Of a stretch of DNA of 64,000 nucleotides, positions 11,741-22,503 are shown piece after piece. Source of the stretch: Lineus longissimus (lineage: Eukaryota > Nemertea > Pilidiophora > Heteronemertea > Lineidae); contig NC_088317.1 of the NCBI RefSeq assembly GCF_910592395.1, positions 14,940,001 to 15,004,000 of the forward strand. The letters run 5' to 3'. The notes under the pieces are model-generated. The model was not told the DNA's origin, made no database searches, and worked only from the letters and a program-made list of their open reading frames with translations. A program made the position numbers and the translations under genes. Positions within the stretch are counted from its first letter, which is position 1, and the number at the start of each line of letters is the position of its first letter.

Positions 11741-12889
11741 AATAACTAACTGAACGAAAGTACAGACGTATGCACGAACAAGGCAGTTAGAAATTTTGAA
11801 ATAATATATTTTATACAAATACACATTTATTGACACATTTGACATGAAGTTTATTTCCATTGCACGATATTTAACAAGGAGAACGTTATGATAGTTCGAA
11901 ATAAAAGGAATTGTTTATCATGGCGATAATCCTTTTTTATTTCACAACGACTGCAATAATTCTCTCAACGAGATGCTCCGGCTAATAAATTAGTGACGGC
12001 TTGACATCGTATTGAGGTACGGTTCCTTTAAGAAACTGTGTAATCCCTCAAAAGCTCATTGGTCAACCGTTGTTTGCACTCAATCGCATCAACACCTCCG
12101 GAGTCAATGTCAAAAATGAAGATCGCATTTTTTATTCGTGAAAAAAAGGCTGCTAGCGCATTATTTTCTCAGTGTAATTTTTTTCTTTCTCAAATTAGTC
12201 GATATGGCCACATTTTACAACATAAACACGTATATTCATTGATAATATACAATTTGTTTGACGGCACATTTATATGGTGAACCCATTGACATTCAAGAAC
12301 ATTGTTCACAATATAACTCAGTAAAAATGTACAAAATTATAAATGTCGTTTACCTGAACTATATATCACATACCGGTACATTTTCTGAAATTATTTCACA
12401 TACATGTACAGGTACACTTATAGGTATACACACATTTTTACAGTCATTTTCACAACTGATACAACATCACGGGTATGGATATGGAACATGTTCATGCACA
12501 CTGCCCCGGCTACTGTAGATCCCTGGATCGAATCCTACCCCAGGCGTCGCCTTTTTCAAACTATTCTCTCTGCTTGGTAAACTTTTTAGTAGTCCAGACG
12601 ATGGCAATCCTGTTTGGGAAAAACAAATTCGCGGCCCGGTGTCCTATAAACAAAAAAAACACACTTTTCTCACTTGTATACTTTCCGTTGCCTGCAATAT
12701 GATCCGACTACGTTGACATTGTATCAACAATTTACACAAATTTAACACATTATAAACATTATACATTATAACTCATGATTATTTACAAGCGTTAAGTATT
12801 TGGGGTTAACATTGATATACATTAAGTACATTGTCCACAGTTAAGAAAAAAATATAACATTATCCGTCGTAACAAATTCACTTAAAGAA
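11741..12889. other. AT-rich intergenic DNA, no gene recognised
   Basis: Only short ORFs are present. GTACATGTAC-like motifs occur at about 12395-12430. GGATCGAATCC at about 12523 resembles a Pol III B box, but no matching A box is evident. I see nothing else. Confidence 0.4.
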
Positions 12890-13090
12890 GAGACAATATC
12901 ACCATTGAATATTCATAGGTTGGAGGTTCCAGACCTATTGGTCAACTACCAGTTTAAGTCGCACCAGTTACTCCCAAGACTAACCCGTATATCATATCCG
13001 AATATCAGTTTCACAACCCAACGCAGTATTTGATGGCGGGCATTCGAAATAACTGGAAATGGCTTGGAAAATCAATGGTGGTCTTGTCTC
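12890..13090 (+). mobile_element. Inverted-repeat element, copy 2 of the GAGACAAG...CCACCATTGA family
   Basis: The ends GAGACAATATCACCATTGA and (minus strand) GAGACAAGACCACCATTGA match the termini of 7190-7609. The internal motif next to the left end is the same TATTCATAGGTTGGAG. At 201 bp it is about half the length of copy 1, so it is an internal deletion derivative or a shorter subfamily. No target-site duplication is clear. Confidence 0.6.
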
Positions 13091-13747
13091 AGGAGTACCA
13101 CGCTAAATGTACGCATTATTACTATGCTCTGTTCCGTGTAGTCATTTCTCTGACTGTACAAAGAACTTTCATCAATCATAATCCCATGATATAGAAAAAA
13201 ATCAATTTGCACCTAATCTTTTGAAGACACCAGCTTGACATTTCTCGGGAACGTCTTGATTCTCTCGGCCTGCAGTAGTGTGTTCACCTACGACGCCACG
13301 ACTTCGTTTTAACGCGGTCGATGGAGGGTGATCGCCCCAAGGCCATACCGTGAAAGCTCCACAGCCTTCTCTGATGCTGATGACTGACGAAAGCAAGTCT
13401 GACTGAGAAGCAACCCAACCCGGACGCTTGGTTTACTTTTTACGGTGTTGCACAGAAATATCTTACAAGCACGACATTAAGTTGATTTTGTCCCTGGACT
13501 ATACATGACGATGTGAAGGAAGGGAGTTACGTACTCTATCTACATGTAGATGATAAGATTTAGTGTCAACTACGGATCATAGCGGGTCTCAAAAAGGAAA
13601 ATTAATGTAAGATAAACCAACTAATATATCTAACAAAACTTACATATTCATACATGTACTGGCATATGTTATGTATTAGTGATTTGAATTATATATTCAA
13701 CAACGGTTTTCTTCATAAAAGAAAACCATAGAAAAGGGATTCTGCCA

Positions 13748-14151
13748 TCTAGATGGTCCAGAGTAAGGTGTCGATGAAATGCTGGTCCCTGAACTCAGTG
13801 ACTTCAATCTGGCTGGTCCAGAGTGAGGTGTAGATGTTATGCTGGTCCCTATACTCAGTGACTTCAATCTGGCTAATCCAGAGAGATGTGTTCCTGAGCT
13901 CAGTGACTTCAATTTGGCTGGTCAAGAGTGAGGTGTTGACGTTACGCTGGTCTCTGAGCTCAGTGATTTCAATTTGGCTGGTCCAGGGTGAGGGGTTGAC
14001 GTTACGCTGGTCCCTGAGCTCAGTGACTTCAATCTGGCTGGTCCAGAGTGAGGTGTTGACGTTACGCTGGTCTCTGAGCTCAGTGATTTCAATTTGGCTG
14101 GTCCAGGGTGAGGTGTTGACGTTATGCTGATCCCTGAGCTAAGTGGCTTCA
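13748..14151 (-). repeat. 60-bp minisatellite, 7 units, adjoining the H-exon stop codon
   Basis: The motif GGCTGGTCCAGAG recurs at 13811, 13871, 13916, 13976, 14036 and 14096, preceded by a diverged unit at about 13751, giving spacings of 60, 60, 45, 60, 60 and 60 bp. One unit lacks 15 bp. Because unit lengths are multiples of three, both strands stay open. On the minus strand the translation is a 20-residue Ser/Thr/Pro-rich repeat containing TSTPHSGPA, interrupted once by TGA where other units have GGA. The array starts exactly at the stop codon of the cholinesterase H exon (14151-14149), so it most likely lies in that isoform's 3' UTR, in a different frame from the exon. Confidence 0.85.
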
Positions 14152-14270
14152 CCTCCATATCAAAATAAGACACGCAAGAATAAGAACCTTCATTGGGCGC
14201 GCTGTGTCACTGACAGAAGGTGCCTTGCTGCTACTTTTCTCACATGTGGATGGTGTGACGATCCGTTTAT
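14149..14270 (-). CDS. ACHE: Alternative terminal exon of the cholinesterase: GPI-anchor-like H peptide
   Basis: The exon follows an acceptor (pyrimidine-rich TTTCCTGTACTCATCTAATTGCAG ending at 14271) and supplies two bases that complete the codon left open by the second catalytic exon (G|AT, Asp), then 39 codons and TGA at 14151-14149. The peptide has one Cys at position 585 of the joined protein, a short Ser/Lys/Ala-rich hydrophilic stretch including CEKSSSKAP, and a C-terminal hydrophobic run (VLILACLILIW). That is the layout of the glypiated H tail of Torpedo AChE and of GPI signals in general: a Cys for dimerisation, an omega site among small residues, a spacer and a hydrophobic tail. 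The joined H isoform is 615 codons, all in frame. It lies 3' of the T exon, whereas in vertebrate ACHE the H exon precedes T. Identity as a GPI signal is inferred from composition; splicing is inferred from phase and sites. Confidence 0.72.
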
Positions 14271-14892
14271 CTGCAATTAGATGAGTACAGGAAATTAAGG
14301 TTTCTTTTAAAATGTTGATAATGGTAATTACAAATGTAACCTGCATCACGACTTTAACTTTTATATTGCAACACGGGGTAGTCTTTTGCATTATCTTTCC
14401 CATTTTGACGTTTCCTCCCAGGTTGAAATTTGGCAAAAATTAAATGGTCTTTTGGTTTTGGAAGTCACGAAGGATGTACAACATCATCATGTCTGTGTCA
14501 TCTAGTCTTATGGTGATGACAAATACGAAATCATACCAATTACTGTACCACCATATATTTTGGAAATGATAAGTAAAGACACGGTTGGTAGATTTTTTTA
14601 TTCGACCAAAACATTCCTATCCATACATATTTAATACAGGGTCATATTATTTACTTTTATTTTCTGAAGACAGGTCATATAAACATCCGCCTGCGATTAC
14701 ATTTTACGTTCTTAAATACAGTAAAATTGCACAGAGGTCAAATGCCAAATACTTCGTCAGTTTTCCATTGTCAGTGCCGCCATCTAACGTTCAGCCCTGC
14801 ATCACGATCCATAGCAAAGATCATTAAAGCAAAGGCTTCCTATCCGATCAAAGAGGATTTCGTTTATTCTACTTCGTTTCTAAGTCGCTATT

Positions 14893-14898
14893 TTTATT
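14893..14898 (-). terminator. Candidate polyadenylation signal for the T isoform
   Basis: AATAAA on the minus strand lies about 600 bases after the T-exon stop and before the H exon. A second AATAAA follows at 14868-14863. Use of either would yield a T-type mRNA and exclude the H exon, so poly(A) choice could set the isoform ratio. This is inferred from position only. Confidence 0.4.
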
Positions 14899-15499
14899 AA
14901 GTTCTTATTGACAATATGTCACACTTCAAAGATGGAAATTCTCCTTTGAAAGATAAGATGAAAGATTCTGCTGCAGTTTTTCATGTGCCTGGCTTCAAAG
15001 AAGTCTTTAGCTGACTTTTAACTCGGAGAGAAAATTAAATTCTAGCATGTCTGAGGAGCCGAGTATCAATTTCTATCGCACAGTGAAAAACATCAAAAGT
15101 CGCACTTGATATACGACCGATTTGCTCTTATACTGTATCATACGCAATGTTTTCAATGAAATTTATGTTTTCCAGACATCTCAGCTTGATTTGAAAGCAT
15201 TTGTCAGTGTACTGATGGTCTGTTGTGTTAGACCTTACGTGGCCTACATTTACATAGTACGAAGTATCAGCGTTTCTCCTTGTTGGAAGTATTGGAACGG
15301 CGAACAGGACCTTAAACGCAATCAAATAATGGACGAGGTAGGAGTGTTTCCATAGCCAATTTGAAAACATCATTTAATACGTAAATAACATCGGCTGCCC
15401 AAAAAAAATACATGACGTGACCATAAGAACATCAAGTGACGCATTTCTGCTATCCTCCTTGCGTTTGACTGTGGCTTCAGTCGTTTCACACTGCAGCAA

Positions 15500-15660
15500 T
15501 TATCCGTCTCCACTTGTCGACTGTGTACTGTTGCAAGGGTCGCTCATTTTATTCTTTGTTTTTAAGAATTTGTCGTATTGGTTCTTCCATTCTACGATGT
15601 ATCTGGTGCTCCATTGGTTAAACTGCAGCTTCCATTCCGTTTCGACGTCCGAGATGCGAG
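15500..15660 (-). CDS. ACHE: Terminal exon of the cholinesterase: T (tetramerisation) peptide
   Basis: The acceptor CTTCTTTTCAG ends at 15661. The exon begins CT, completing the codon opened by the previous exon (G|CT, Ala), then encodes 52 residues to TAA at 15502-15500. The tail is a tryptophan amphiphilic tetramerisation domain: Trp at joined-protein positions 585, 592 and 600, with WKLQF and WKNQY motifs almost identical in pattern to vertebrate AChE-T, and a Cys at 618. In the family this helix assembles four catalytic subunits around a proline-rich attachment domain of ColQ or PRiMA and forms the C-terminal disulfide. The spacing of the three Trp is 7 then 8, where vertebrates have 7 and 7. 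After the Cys the tail runs on about 10 polar residues, longer than in mammals. The joined T isoform is 628 residues. Confidence 0.88.
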
Positions 15661-17355
15661 CTGAAAAGAAGAACAAAGGTAACTGCTTAGTACCCGCTTA
15701 TAGGCCCAGTAGCGTTGTGCGATCTTAGGGCCATAGGCAAATGACTTATGCCAGTTTGCAAGCCATATCACAGCTAAGTGTCAATCGAAACGTCGTTAAC
15801 CAAGTTGTCAACTCATGAGAAAAAAACCGCATATTATCTGAACAAAGACTGTTGTACCCAGTGCGTAACCACGCGTTTGGAACATAATTCTAATAATGAT
15901 GCGAGTGCAAAAAGCTCGCAATATGCCATTTTTGTGAAAATTAATTTGTAACAAATGCGTATTACATGTATATGACAACTACATCCTTCAACAGGTCTGA
16001 CGGAAATACAATCAAAATTATATATAACCAGCAAAATTTATTAGGGATTTATTGGCGAATTGCCGAAAAGAAAAATCGAAACGCAAATCACAACATGCAA
16101 ATATAATTACCTTTCTTGGTGGCGTGCTGTTAGTTTATCATCATTCGCAGGACGGGGAAAATACACATACCAAAAACAAATATTGTCGCAAAATTGATTT
16201 GGCTACCGATACACAATACAGCTGGTGTTCTATCTACTTTCGACTCAAGCTGGAACCACATCAACGATATACGGTCAAGCACAAGCGGGGGCTTGTTAAT
16301 CTGTCTCAATAATGAATAATTAGAAAGTTGAAAACTGAGTCAGCGGAAATCCAATATGGGCCGAACTGAAAATATTGATGGTGTAATCGGTTCGAATTAA
16401 ACTGGTTTTGACGAAAATGCAAACCTTATAGTTCTAAAAATCAATCGGGGGACACGTGTCATCTGGAAAGTAGATATTGGTGTGAAATTTATCTGTCTGT
16501 TCTTGCGGCATGGACGTTTTCAGCTATTAGCATTTTAAATTATGTTTATGTATCACCAATAAAACGCTCTGCTACCTTCCATCATGCCCATGCTTAATCA
16601 AGCATCCCTTAAGGAACTAACATCTCAATGCCATGGACTATCCCCACATTAACATTTCAGGCTTTCGGTTCTAATTTGACGTTCGATTTCCACAGGCATT
16701 TGTACTTGAGCCAATAGATCAACTGAATCATCTGTCCGCACTGGAGAGAGTGCAAATCTTGGCGTAAAATGCTAATCTGGGGGAAGGTCTTGACAGGATT
16801 GAGTGGCAGAATTGTTGGGTTTAACATCCTGCCATAGCTATTGTTGCAGCGCATGTTGACAACATAGACTCACAAACAAGAAGCTTCTCCTTCACTCTCA
16901 GAAATAAAGGTTTTAAGTTCTACTAGAAGAGCCCACACAATATGCACCCCAGATTTTACAAATCTCTAAAACCATAATGGTTTTTTCAAAACCCCAAAAA
17001 CCTTCATTACTCAGAGTGATGAAGCATTCTTCCCACCACACAAGATGCAACAATCGCAGTCACAAAAGAGCAATTTGCAGTCGTATGGATGCAACATTCC
17101 CAATGAGACGAAAACTATTCTTGGTCCAAGCATGCTCTGTGAACTCTACAAGAGACAGTCCGGTGGCAAGCGCGCACAGCTCTCTAATTTGGCAAATTTC
17201 ACTCGAAGAGGATCCATAGTAGTAAGTATCATAATGGGGTGGGGGGGGGGGGGGGCAGTTCAAGATTCACTCTTAGAGCTTTTTGTCGAGACAGCATGAG
17301 CCGCGCCCGCCGCGACGAACACTTTTGTGCATTTGAGAATGTCGAAAACTCTTAC
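15661..17355 (-). other. Cholinesterase intron 3 (to T exon), with fold-back element inside
   Basis: The intron is bounded by a GTAAGA donor at 17355-17350 and a CTTTTCAG-type acceptor ending at 15661. It contains a 126-bp fold-back element (16893-17018) and a 15-base homopolymer run (G on plus, 17241-17255). Reading through the donor stays open for 27 codons to a stop at 17273, with a Cys-Cys pair near the end, so a read-through (R-type) variant would be possible in principle. Confidence 0.6.
16893..17018. mobile_element. Fold-back MITE with CACTCT...AAATAAAGGTTTT ends
   Basis: The left end CACTCTCAGAAATAAAGG and the right end, read in reverse complement as CACTCTGAGTAATGAAGG, form inverted arms of over 20 bp in a 126-bp element. 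Related single ends (…CTTTATTTCTAAGAGTG) occur at about 27885-27902 and 56583-56599, marking a dispersed family. It sits in the last intron of the cholinesterase. Confidence 0.6.
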
Positions 17356-17549
17356 CTGTGGCAGTTACAAGTTGAGGTAGATACTCCTGCCAAAATGCAC
17401 ATTCCTGGGCTCGTGGACCATACCCCACAGCCTTTGACTTGTCCGGCTCGTTCATGAGTTTGGTATTCAATTCTAAGTATTCTCTCCCCTCGTACGTGTG
17501 TAGAGGCCATTCGTTCAAACTTGGCAGACCTGGCGATCTGTTTGGGTCA
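17356..17549 (-). CDS. ACHE: Cholinesterase catalytic exon 2 (C-terminal part of the esterase domain)
   Basis: The exon starts after TTTCTAG (acceptor ending 17550) and its first base completes the Gly codon of the preceding exon, giving TGDPN across the junction, a signature of this position in AChE. It encodes residues 512-575: EWPLHTY, YLELNTK, and ECAFWQEYLPQL, the last matching the family's C-terminal block with Cys561, the partner of Cys433 in the third conserved disulfide. It ends ACA G before a GTAAGA donor, leaving a one-base codon start that both the T (G|CT) and H (G|AT) exons complete in frame. Length, phase and motif order agree with vertebrate AChE. Confidence 0.9.
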
Positions 17550-18786
17550 CTAGAAATAGCAGATGTTTGATTGGTTTATTGATTGTGAAAATTCAGTGGT
17601 AGTCTTTCGCGTGTTTTTTTTTCAAAACAGCAATTGGCGAGAAAGGAACACCGTATGCTTGACAATGTTTTGCTTAACAATAAGTTGTCAATTCAAACTG
17701 ACACTTTTGCTGACAAATTCGATGGAATTATCCGCTCACCAAAGCATGCAAAGGCCCTCAATTCAAATTGACACGTTTGTTGACAAATTTAGTAACATAT
17801 CGTGTCAGAACCTGTTTTCTTGCAATAAATCAGCCCTGTTAAATGAACAGCGATAATCTCACTTAGCCACTGATAAAAACAACCAACAATCTTCGCCGAA
17901 GGTGAGATACTAGTATCATATATCGTGATTCACCGTGCGTGATTGGTTACCTAGACGACAGATTGTTTGTTGCCGGTATTTATGGCACGTGAGTGCGATG
18001 TAGGCCCTAATGAATTGGCCCGGGGAAATTCGAGGTGCGTCCGTGATGCGCGGAAGGAAGGATTCAAAGGCAGTGGAAAGGCTGATTGCAAGGGGAAGAG
18101 GCCGTGGTCTCGTATTTCACGCGTCTTTGACAGATTGTCGCTAAAAGCGGATGATTCTAATCACTAGTAATCCTTAAGGAAATGGGAATGAAAAAGGAAA
18201 TGATTGGAAATATGATACACTCGGTGCATCCTTCGTTTTCCTTTTGACGAAACAGTAGGCGTCAGAGCGTGGGATGAAATGACTGTTTGATATAAGTCTC
18301 TATAGCGTACTTTTCAGCTCTGTGCGAGTCGTTCAAATGTGCTTTGAAACACAATACCTATTGCTACACATGTAGGTCTGTACATTCTGGTTGAAGATCA
18401 CCTCGCTAGGGAGTATCACAGTATGTCCGAGCTTTTACAAATCGACGGCCTACTTTTTTCTTTTTGGACATCGAGTGAATTCACAGCTTACAGACCAGCG
18501 TGTTCTCCTTCTGCTTTTTGCAGAGGGAATAGTTCAGACTTGCTACACGTACCATTTCTTTCAGACAATGCATCATAAGCCTTCACTTTGCTGTACATTG
18601 TTATATATAGCAGGAACATCGATGCCTGTGTTACTGGACAATGTAGTACCGCTCATCAGCTACATGTAGTTTTCAAATATTCAAATTGAACAGATAAGTG
18701 CATTTCTCAGTAAGTCATTGCAGAAGTGCAAAGCAAAAGTATCTGATCGGACGGAATTCAGGTTTCGAAACTCGGCCTCTACTTAC
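17550..18786 (-). other. Cholinesterase intron 2
   Basis: A 1237-bp intron with a perfect GTAAGT donor (18786-18781) and a TTTCTAG acceptor. It contains a pair of ~35-bp direct repeats (TCAATTCAAA(C/T)TGACAC) at about 17688 and 17758. A 66-codon plus-strand ORF at 17967-18167 has no recognisable features and is probably chance. Confidence 0.75.
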
Positions 18787-20333
18787 CCAGTTTTTGCAAA
18801 GTTGACCCAATACTGCATCATTTTCTTACTAAGCTGCTTCTCCGCGTGTTTGTATCCGTATCCAGGCCGCAGCGGCTCCCCGAACACATAGTTTATCTCG
18901 TCAGCGTGCATAACTCCTAACCAAATTGGCCACGGACTTTTGGAAGAACGATGCGTAAAATAATAATAGTATACACTCTGTCCCGCTTTCGCGTACATTT
19001 CCGCGTATTTGTTGACCCCGCAAACAAGATGGAGGTCCCCTACTGCATCGTCCAGATTTTCTCTGTTGGCTTTGTAGTCATTTATGCTTAACCAATTTGT
19101 GTACTGGAAGGTTATGGCGTTGATACCGAATGAGTTCAACTCCTGCGGATATTGAGGGTAATAGTAAAATAGGCGCTCAATGCTGAGTTTGAACTGAGCG
19201 TAAGTAATATCACCTGGGCGCTCTCTTGAAAACAACTCACTCAAATAGTAAAGTAAAAAATACACTCCTTCGTCCTTATTGCTCCCAACGAGAATCGGAG
19301 TCTTTTTGAAGTTGCCCCTCTCCAGTGACTGGATGGGGGTCTCTATAAAAAAGGACCCGTCTATTACTGGAACGAAGGGGAACTGCATGATGCCCAGTAC
19401 GGCGGAAAATTCTTTTTCTGGGAACATTTCTGCAGGCATTCGCCTGAAGCACTCTGCCATTCTATTCCAATCATTCTGAGGACATGACACAGCTTTCGCC
19501 ACCTCCCTTGCCCTGCTCCGAGCTTCCTCCAGCGAGTATGTTGCCCAGTAGGCATTCGCGGTACCACTTTGCATGATAGCTCGTGCAAATTTCCCCCGAC
19601 TCAGCGGCGAGAACGTGTGCATGCTAACACTAGAGGCGCCAGCACTCTCGCCGAACAGGGTAACATTATTAGCATCACCACCAAAGAACTCGATGTTGTT
19701 TTGTATCCACTCCAGAGACAGTAACTGGTCGAAAAGGCCGGCGTTCCCCGGGATCTCCGGGGTCCCCAGGGCCAGGAAACCTAACATTCCGACACGATAT
19801 TGCATGGACACCACAATCACTTCGTTTTCCGCCGCTAGAATTTTCGCGTCGTAAACATCCAAAGTTGACGTCCCCGAAGAAAATCCACCGCCGTAAATCC
19901 ACACGAGGACTGCCGCGTCTCGTAGCTCCGTACTAGTCCTAGGCACCCACACATTCAAGTACAAGCAGTCCTCAGACACATTCGTATTAGGATTCCACAT
20001 TTGTGACCCTGAGAAGTTACCAAATGCGGCATCGTAGCCTTGTATGCAAGTGTTGGGTAATTTTGTTGCGTTGAAAGTGCCATGCCACGGATCGTTAGGG
20101 AGTGGATGCTTGAACCGCAGCCCACCAAGCGGAGGCTGCGCGAAAGGAATCCCCAGGTACGCGTCGACGGTTTTGCCGAGGACGTTGTAGGACACTCCGC
20201 GGACTCTGCCCTTCTCCGTCGTGGCGGTCGGGTCCTTGGTCCATATTGTTTGCAGGATGCATAACAGGATGATGCCGAGAGTTTCTAGTTTGACTAAATA
20301 TTCCTCTAAACCTGACATGACGTATCATCAGCC
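18787..20333 (-). CDS. ACHE: Acetylcholinesterase-type cholinesterase, main catalytic exon (ATG at 20318)
   Basis: A secreted or membrane-tethered serine esterase of the carboxylesterase/cholinesterase family that hydrolyses acetylcholine or related choline esters. The exon opens after TATTTCCAG (acceptor ending 20334), so an upstream 5' UTR exon exists; coding starts at ATG 20318-20316. Residues 1-26 form a signal peptide with core LGIILLCIL. The catalytic triad is Ser225 (FGESAGA), Glu350 (NKDEG) and His471 (GVMHADE). The oxyanion glycines are 143-145. Trp108 in MWNPNTNVSEDCLYLN matches the choline-binding Trp84 of Torpedo AChE. Disulfide cysteines are 91/118, 279/290 and 433, the last paired with Cys561 in the next exon. 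N-glycosylation sequons lie at 83, 101, 113 and 218. Acyl-pocket positions read Met311/Phe313, where Torpedo has two Phe. The exon ends at a GTAAGT donor after AAAACTGG. Exons total 1887 coding bases (T) or 1848 (H), both divisible by three. Confidence 0.95.
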
Positions 20334-21385
20334 CTGGAAATATAAAGGTTGGAGATCTAAGTTGACTAATATAGGGTTTATTTCATGGAATTGTCATGGC
20401 GTCGTAGCTGAAACAAGCCTTCCCTTCAATTTCAAGGAAAAGGTACAGATTGGATTATTCCTGGAACATGGTATCTGTCCGAATACGGAATACAGATTGC
20501 GGTCTTCAACGAATACTGCAGAAACTGCCAAGCTATTGTGTGTTCGCGGAAATACCGAAAAACCTGACACAGCCCTGACCTATTTTCCTGACCCACAATC
20601 CAATACGAACAGCGTATCCCTAAAAGAGAATGAGGAATTGTACCACCTCCAAAAGCCCTAACCGAATCAGCGTTTGAATGGTCGCAAACAGCGTTAGAAT
20701 GGTCCCAGACAGCGTTAGAATGATTCCAGACAGGGTTATAATTGTCCCAAACAAACGAAACGCGGCCGGCCTCCTGAAGCCTTGAGCTAAAGTTGTGCTG
20801 CCAATGCAAATGACATTTACCATCAATCTTTATAATTAACACCTAATAGAAATAATTGGTATATAAAGAAGGAAGGATACTTAGCCACGCCAATATCATC
20901 CCCTGTCTCCGGTTTATTAATGAATTGGGAAAGATTGGCAAATTATGAATAAAACTCGATCAATTATATGGAATAACTATAATAGCCTGCTGAAGCTGTC
21001 AGCTCCGTAGAATGGTGAGGACTGATTGATTGCCTCTATTCTCTCTTGTCGCTGTATGGAACAGTATGGAGAGGTTTATAGAGAGAGCAGACTGACAATC
21101 TAAGACCGTTTCGTTACCTACCACGAAATCGACACAAAAGCCAACATGGCCAAAGCCAAAAGATGGCGTCGAGATGTGTCGTCAACCAATTATCTATCCA
21201 GTTTGAACATTTTTGAAAGGCATTGAAGGCCAATATGCATAATATCGTCCGTTTCTTAAATATTAAGAAGCTATATTTGATCGGTGAAACCTGAGTACGT
21301 TGCTAATGACGCAAACTACACCCTCATGATGGATCGTCGTGATAAGTTAGGTGATCCTCGGTTGGAGCGCGGTTGCACATATAGT
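20334..21385. other. Region 5' of the cholinesterase; 21-bp tandem repeat inside
   Basis: The 5' UTR exon(s) and promoter of the cholinesterase should lie here or further right, but I cannot place them. At about 20670-20760 a 21-bp motif (CGTTAGAATGGTCCCAGACAG) is repeated about four times with drift. A 146-codon plus-strand ORF (20221-20661) partly mirrors the catalytic exon's antisense and has no domain. Confidence 0.45.
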
Positions 21386-21509
21386 AGGGAGTGTTCGCAA
21401 ACGGAAACGTCAACGTAACCGCGTAACCCATTGTTCGAAATCGTTATCACGAGGTCGAATAATGAGATAGGCGTTCACGTTGACGTTTCGAAAGGATTTG
21501 CGAAAGCTT
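21386..21509. mobile_element. Fold-back element, AGGGAGT...TTCGCAAA family, copy 1
   Basis: It begins AGGGAGTGTTCGCAAACGGA and its right end is the imperfect inverse. The centre carries CCCATTGTTCGA followed by GAGGTCGA, as in the other copies at 24996, 25101 and 48411. Length is about 124 bp. The arms hold further inverted GGAAACGTCAACG/CGTTGACGTTTC blocks, so it would fold as one long hairpin. Confidence 0.6.
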
Positions 21510-22289
21510 AATTGAGGAAGAATGTCTCACTTTTGATCAAAAGGTCGTGGATCCGAGGCTCACCAAGTGCCACCTTTCTCTTGAAATAGACAAGTGTAGC
21601 ACACTCTGGGCGCTCCCTGGTTTTTACAGAAAGGTCCAACTGGATAAGCCTGTTGTTATTTACAGTTGTTTTATTCATTCTTCTTAATATTGGTCGAGTT
21701 AGTAGTAATTGCATTTCAAACACTTCAACGCCAGCAATAGATGTGAAGACGATTTGAAAATCTGTTTCGATCCATTTTTTGTGCTTCACCCTGAAAACCA
21801 GCAATGCCCGCCGTGGTTATGCAAAGGATTTAGCTTATGCCTCTGCAAGTAATGAAGACAAACAGAGTCGTCACCCTCTCTGTCCCTGAGAAGCCAATAT
21901 TAAACGATGTAGCCCCAAGCAGGTAATGTTAACTTCAGCAAAAAGCGGCATTGTAACATGATCTCTCTTTCCTGAGGAAAAGAAACCCATCGCGTTATGA
22001 TTGATCGCGACTGTCTAGGACGGGTTTGTGGAACGACGGTGAGGCATTGGTTCAGATGAACGAGTCCAATGAGAGTTTGCCGCGATGCCCGCATCACGAC
22101 TGTTAGTGCTTGAATTCTATCTACGCGTCGTCTAGGGAAAAGCCCTGACCATATACAAGCCGTACTATACACAGAAGCTGATCAACAGGTGACGTAAGCT
22201 GAATATGGTATAGGCTGTGCATTCAATCTGTAGAGTTGTAAAAAATAATTTTGTAAGAAAACACTTAGGGACCAGCCAAAAACGTTACA

Positions 22290-22503
22290 CGCGTGTGAAT
22301 GGAATCCAAGTTGGTGTAGTCTGCATGGTAAACAAGGCTCTCCCATTACAGTGTTGGAGGGGTACACTCTTATAAAAATAATAAATGAGAGTTTTACGCC
22401 CTTCAAAATGAACTAATCTTTTGTCTGTTTATTTTGTGTCGTCATTTCCTCTCAAGGTAAGCACGTATTTCTAGGAGGCAAGCCGATATCTTTACTGACC
22501 GTG
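22290..22503 (-). mobile_element. Short inverted-repeat element (MITE), copy C, left end decayed
   Basis: It is collinear with copy B from AACAAGGC(T/C)CTCCCATTA onward through GTGTTGGAGGGGTAC and CGTCATTTCCTCTC, and ends TTTACTGACCGTG at 22503. The left terminus is too diverged to place exactly; 22290 is estimated from collinearity. No target-site duplication is evident. Confidence 0.6.

Noticed and set aside
16640-16730. Phase-compatible minus-strand exon after CTCTCTCCAG in the last cholinesterase intron (about 29 codons)
   Set aside because: It has neither tetramerisation nor GPI features, and one such chance exon is expected in an intron of this size. The T exon at 15660 is clearly the real one.
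19573-19854. 93-codon plus-strand frame and other frames across 18.8-20.3 kb
   Set aside because: These are antisense or out-of-frame shadows of the cholinesterase catalytic exon.
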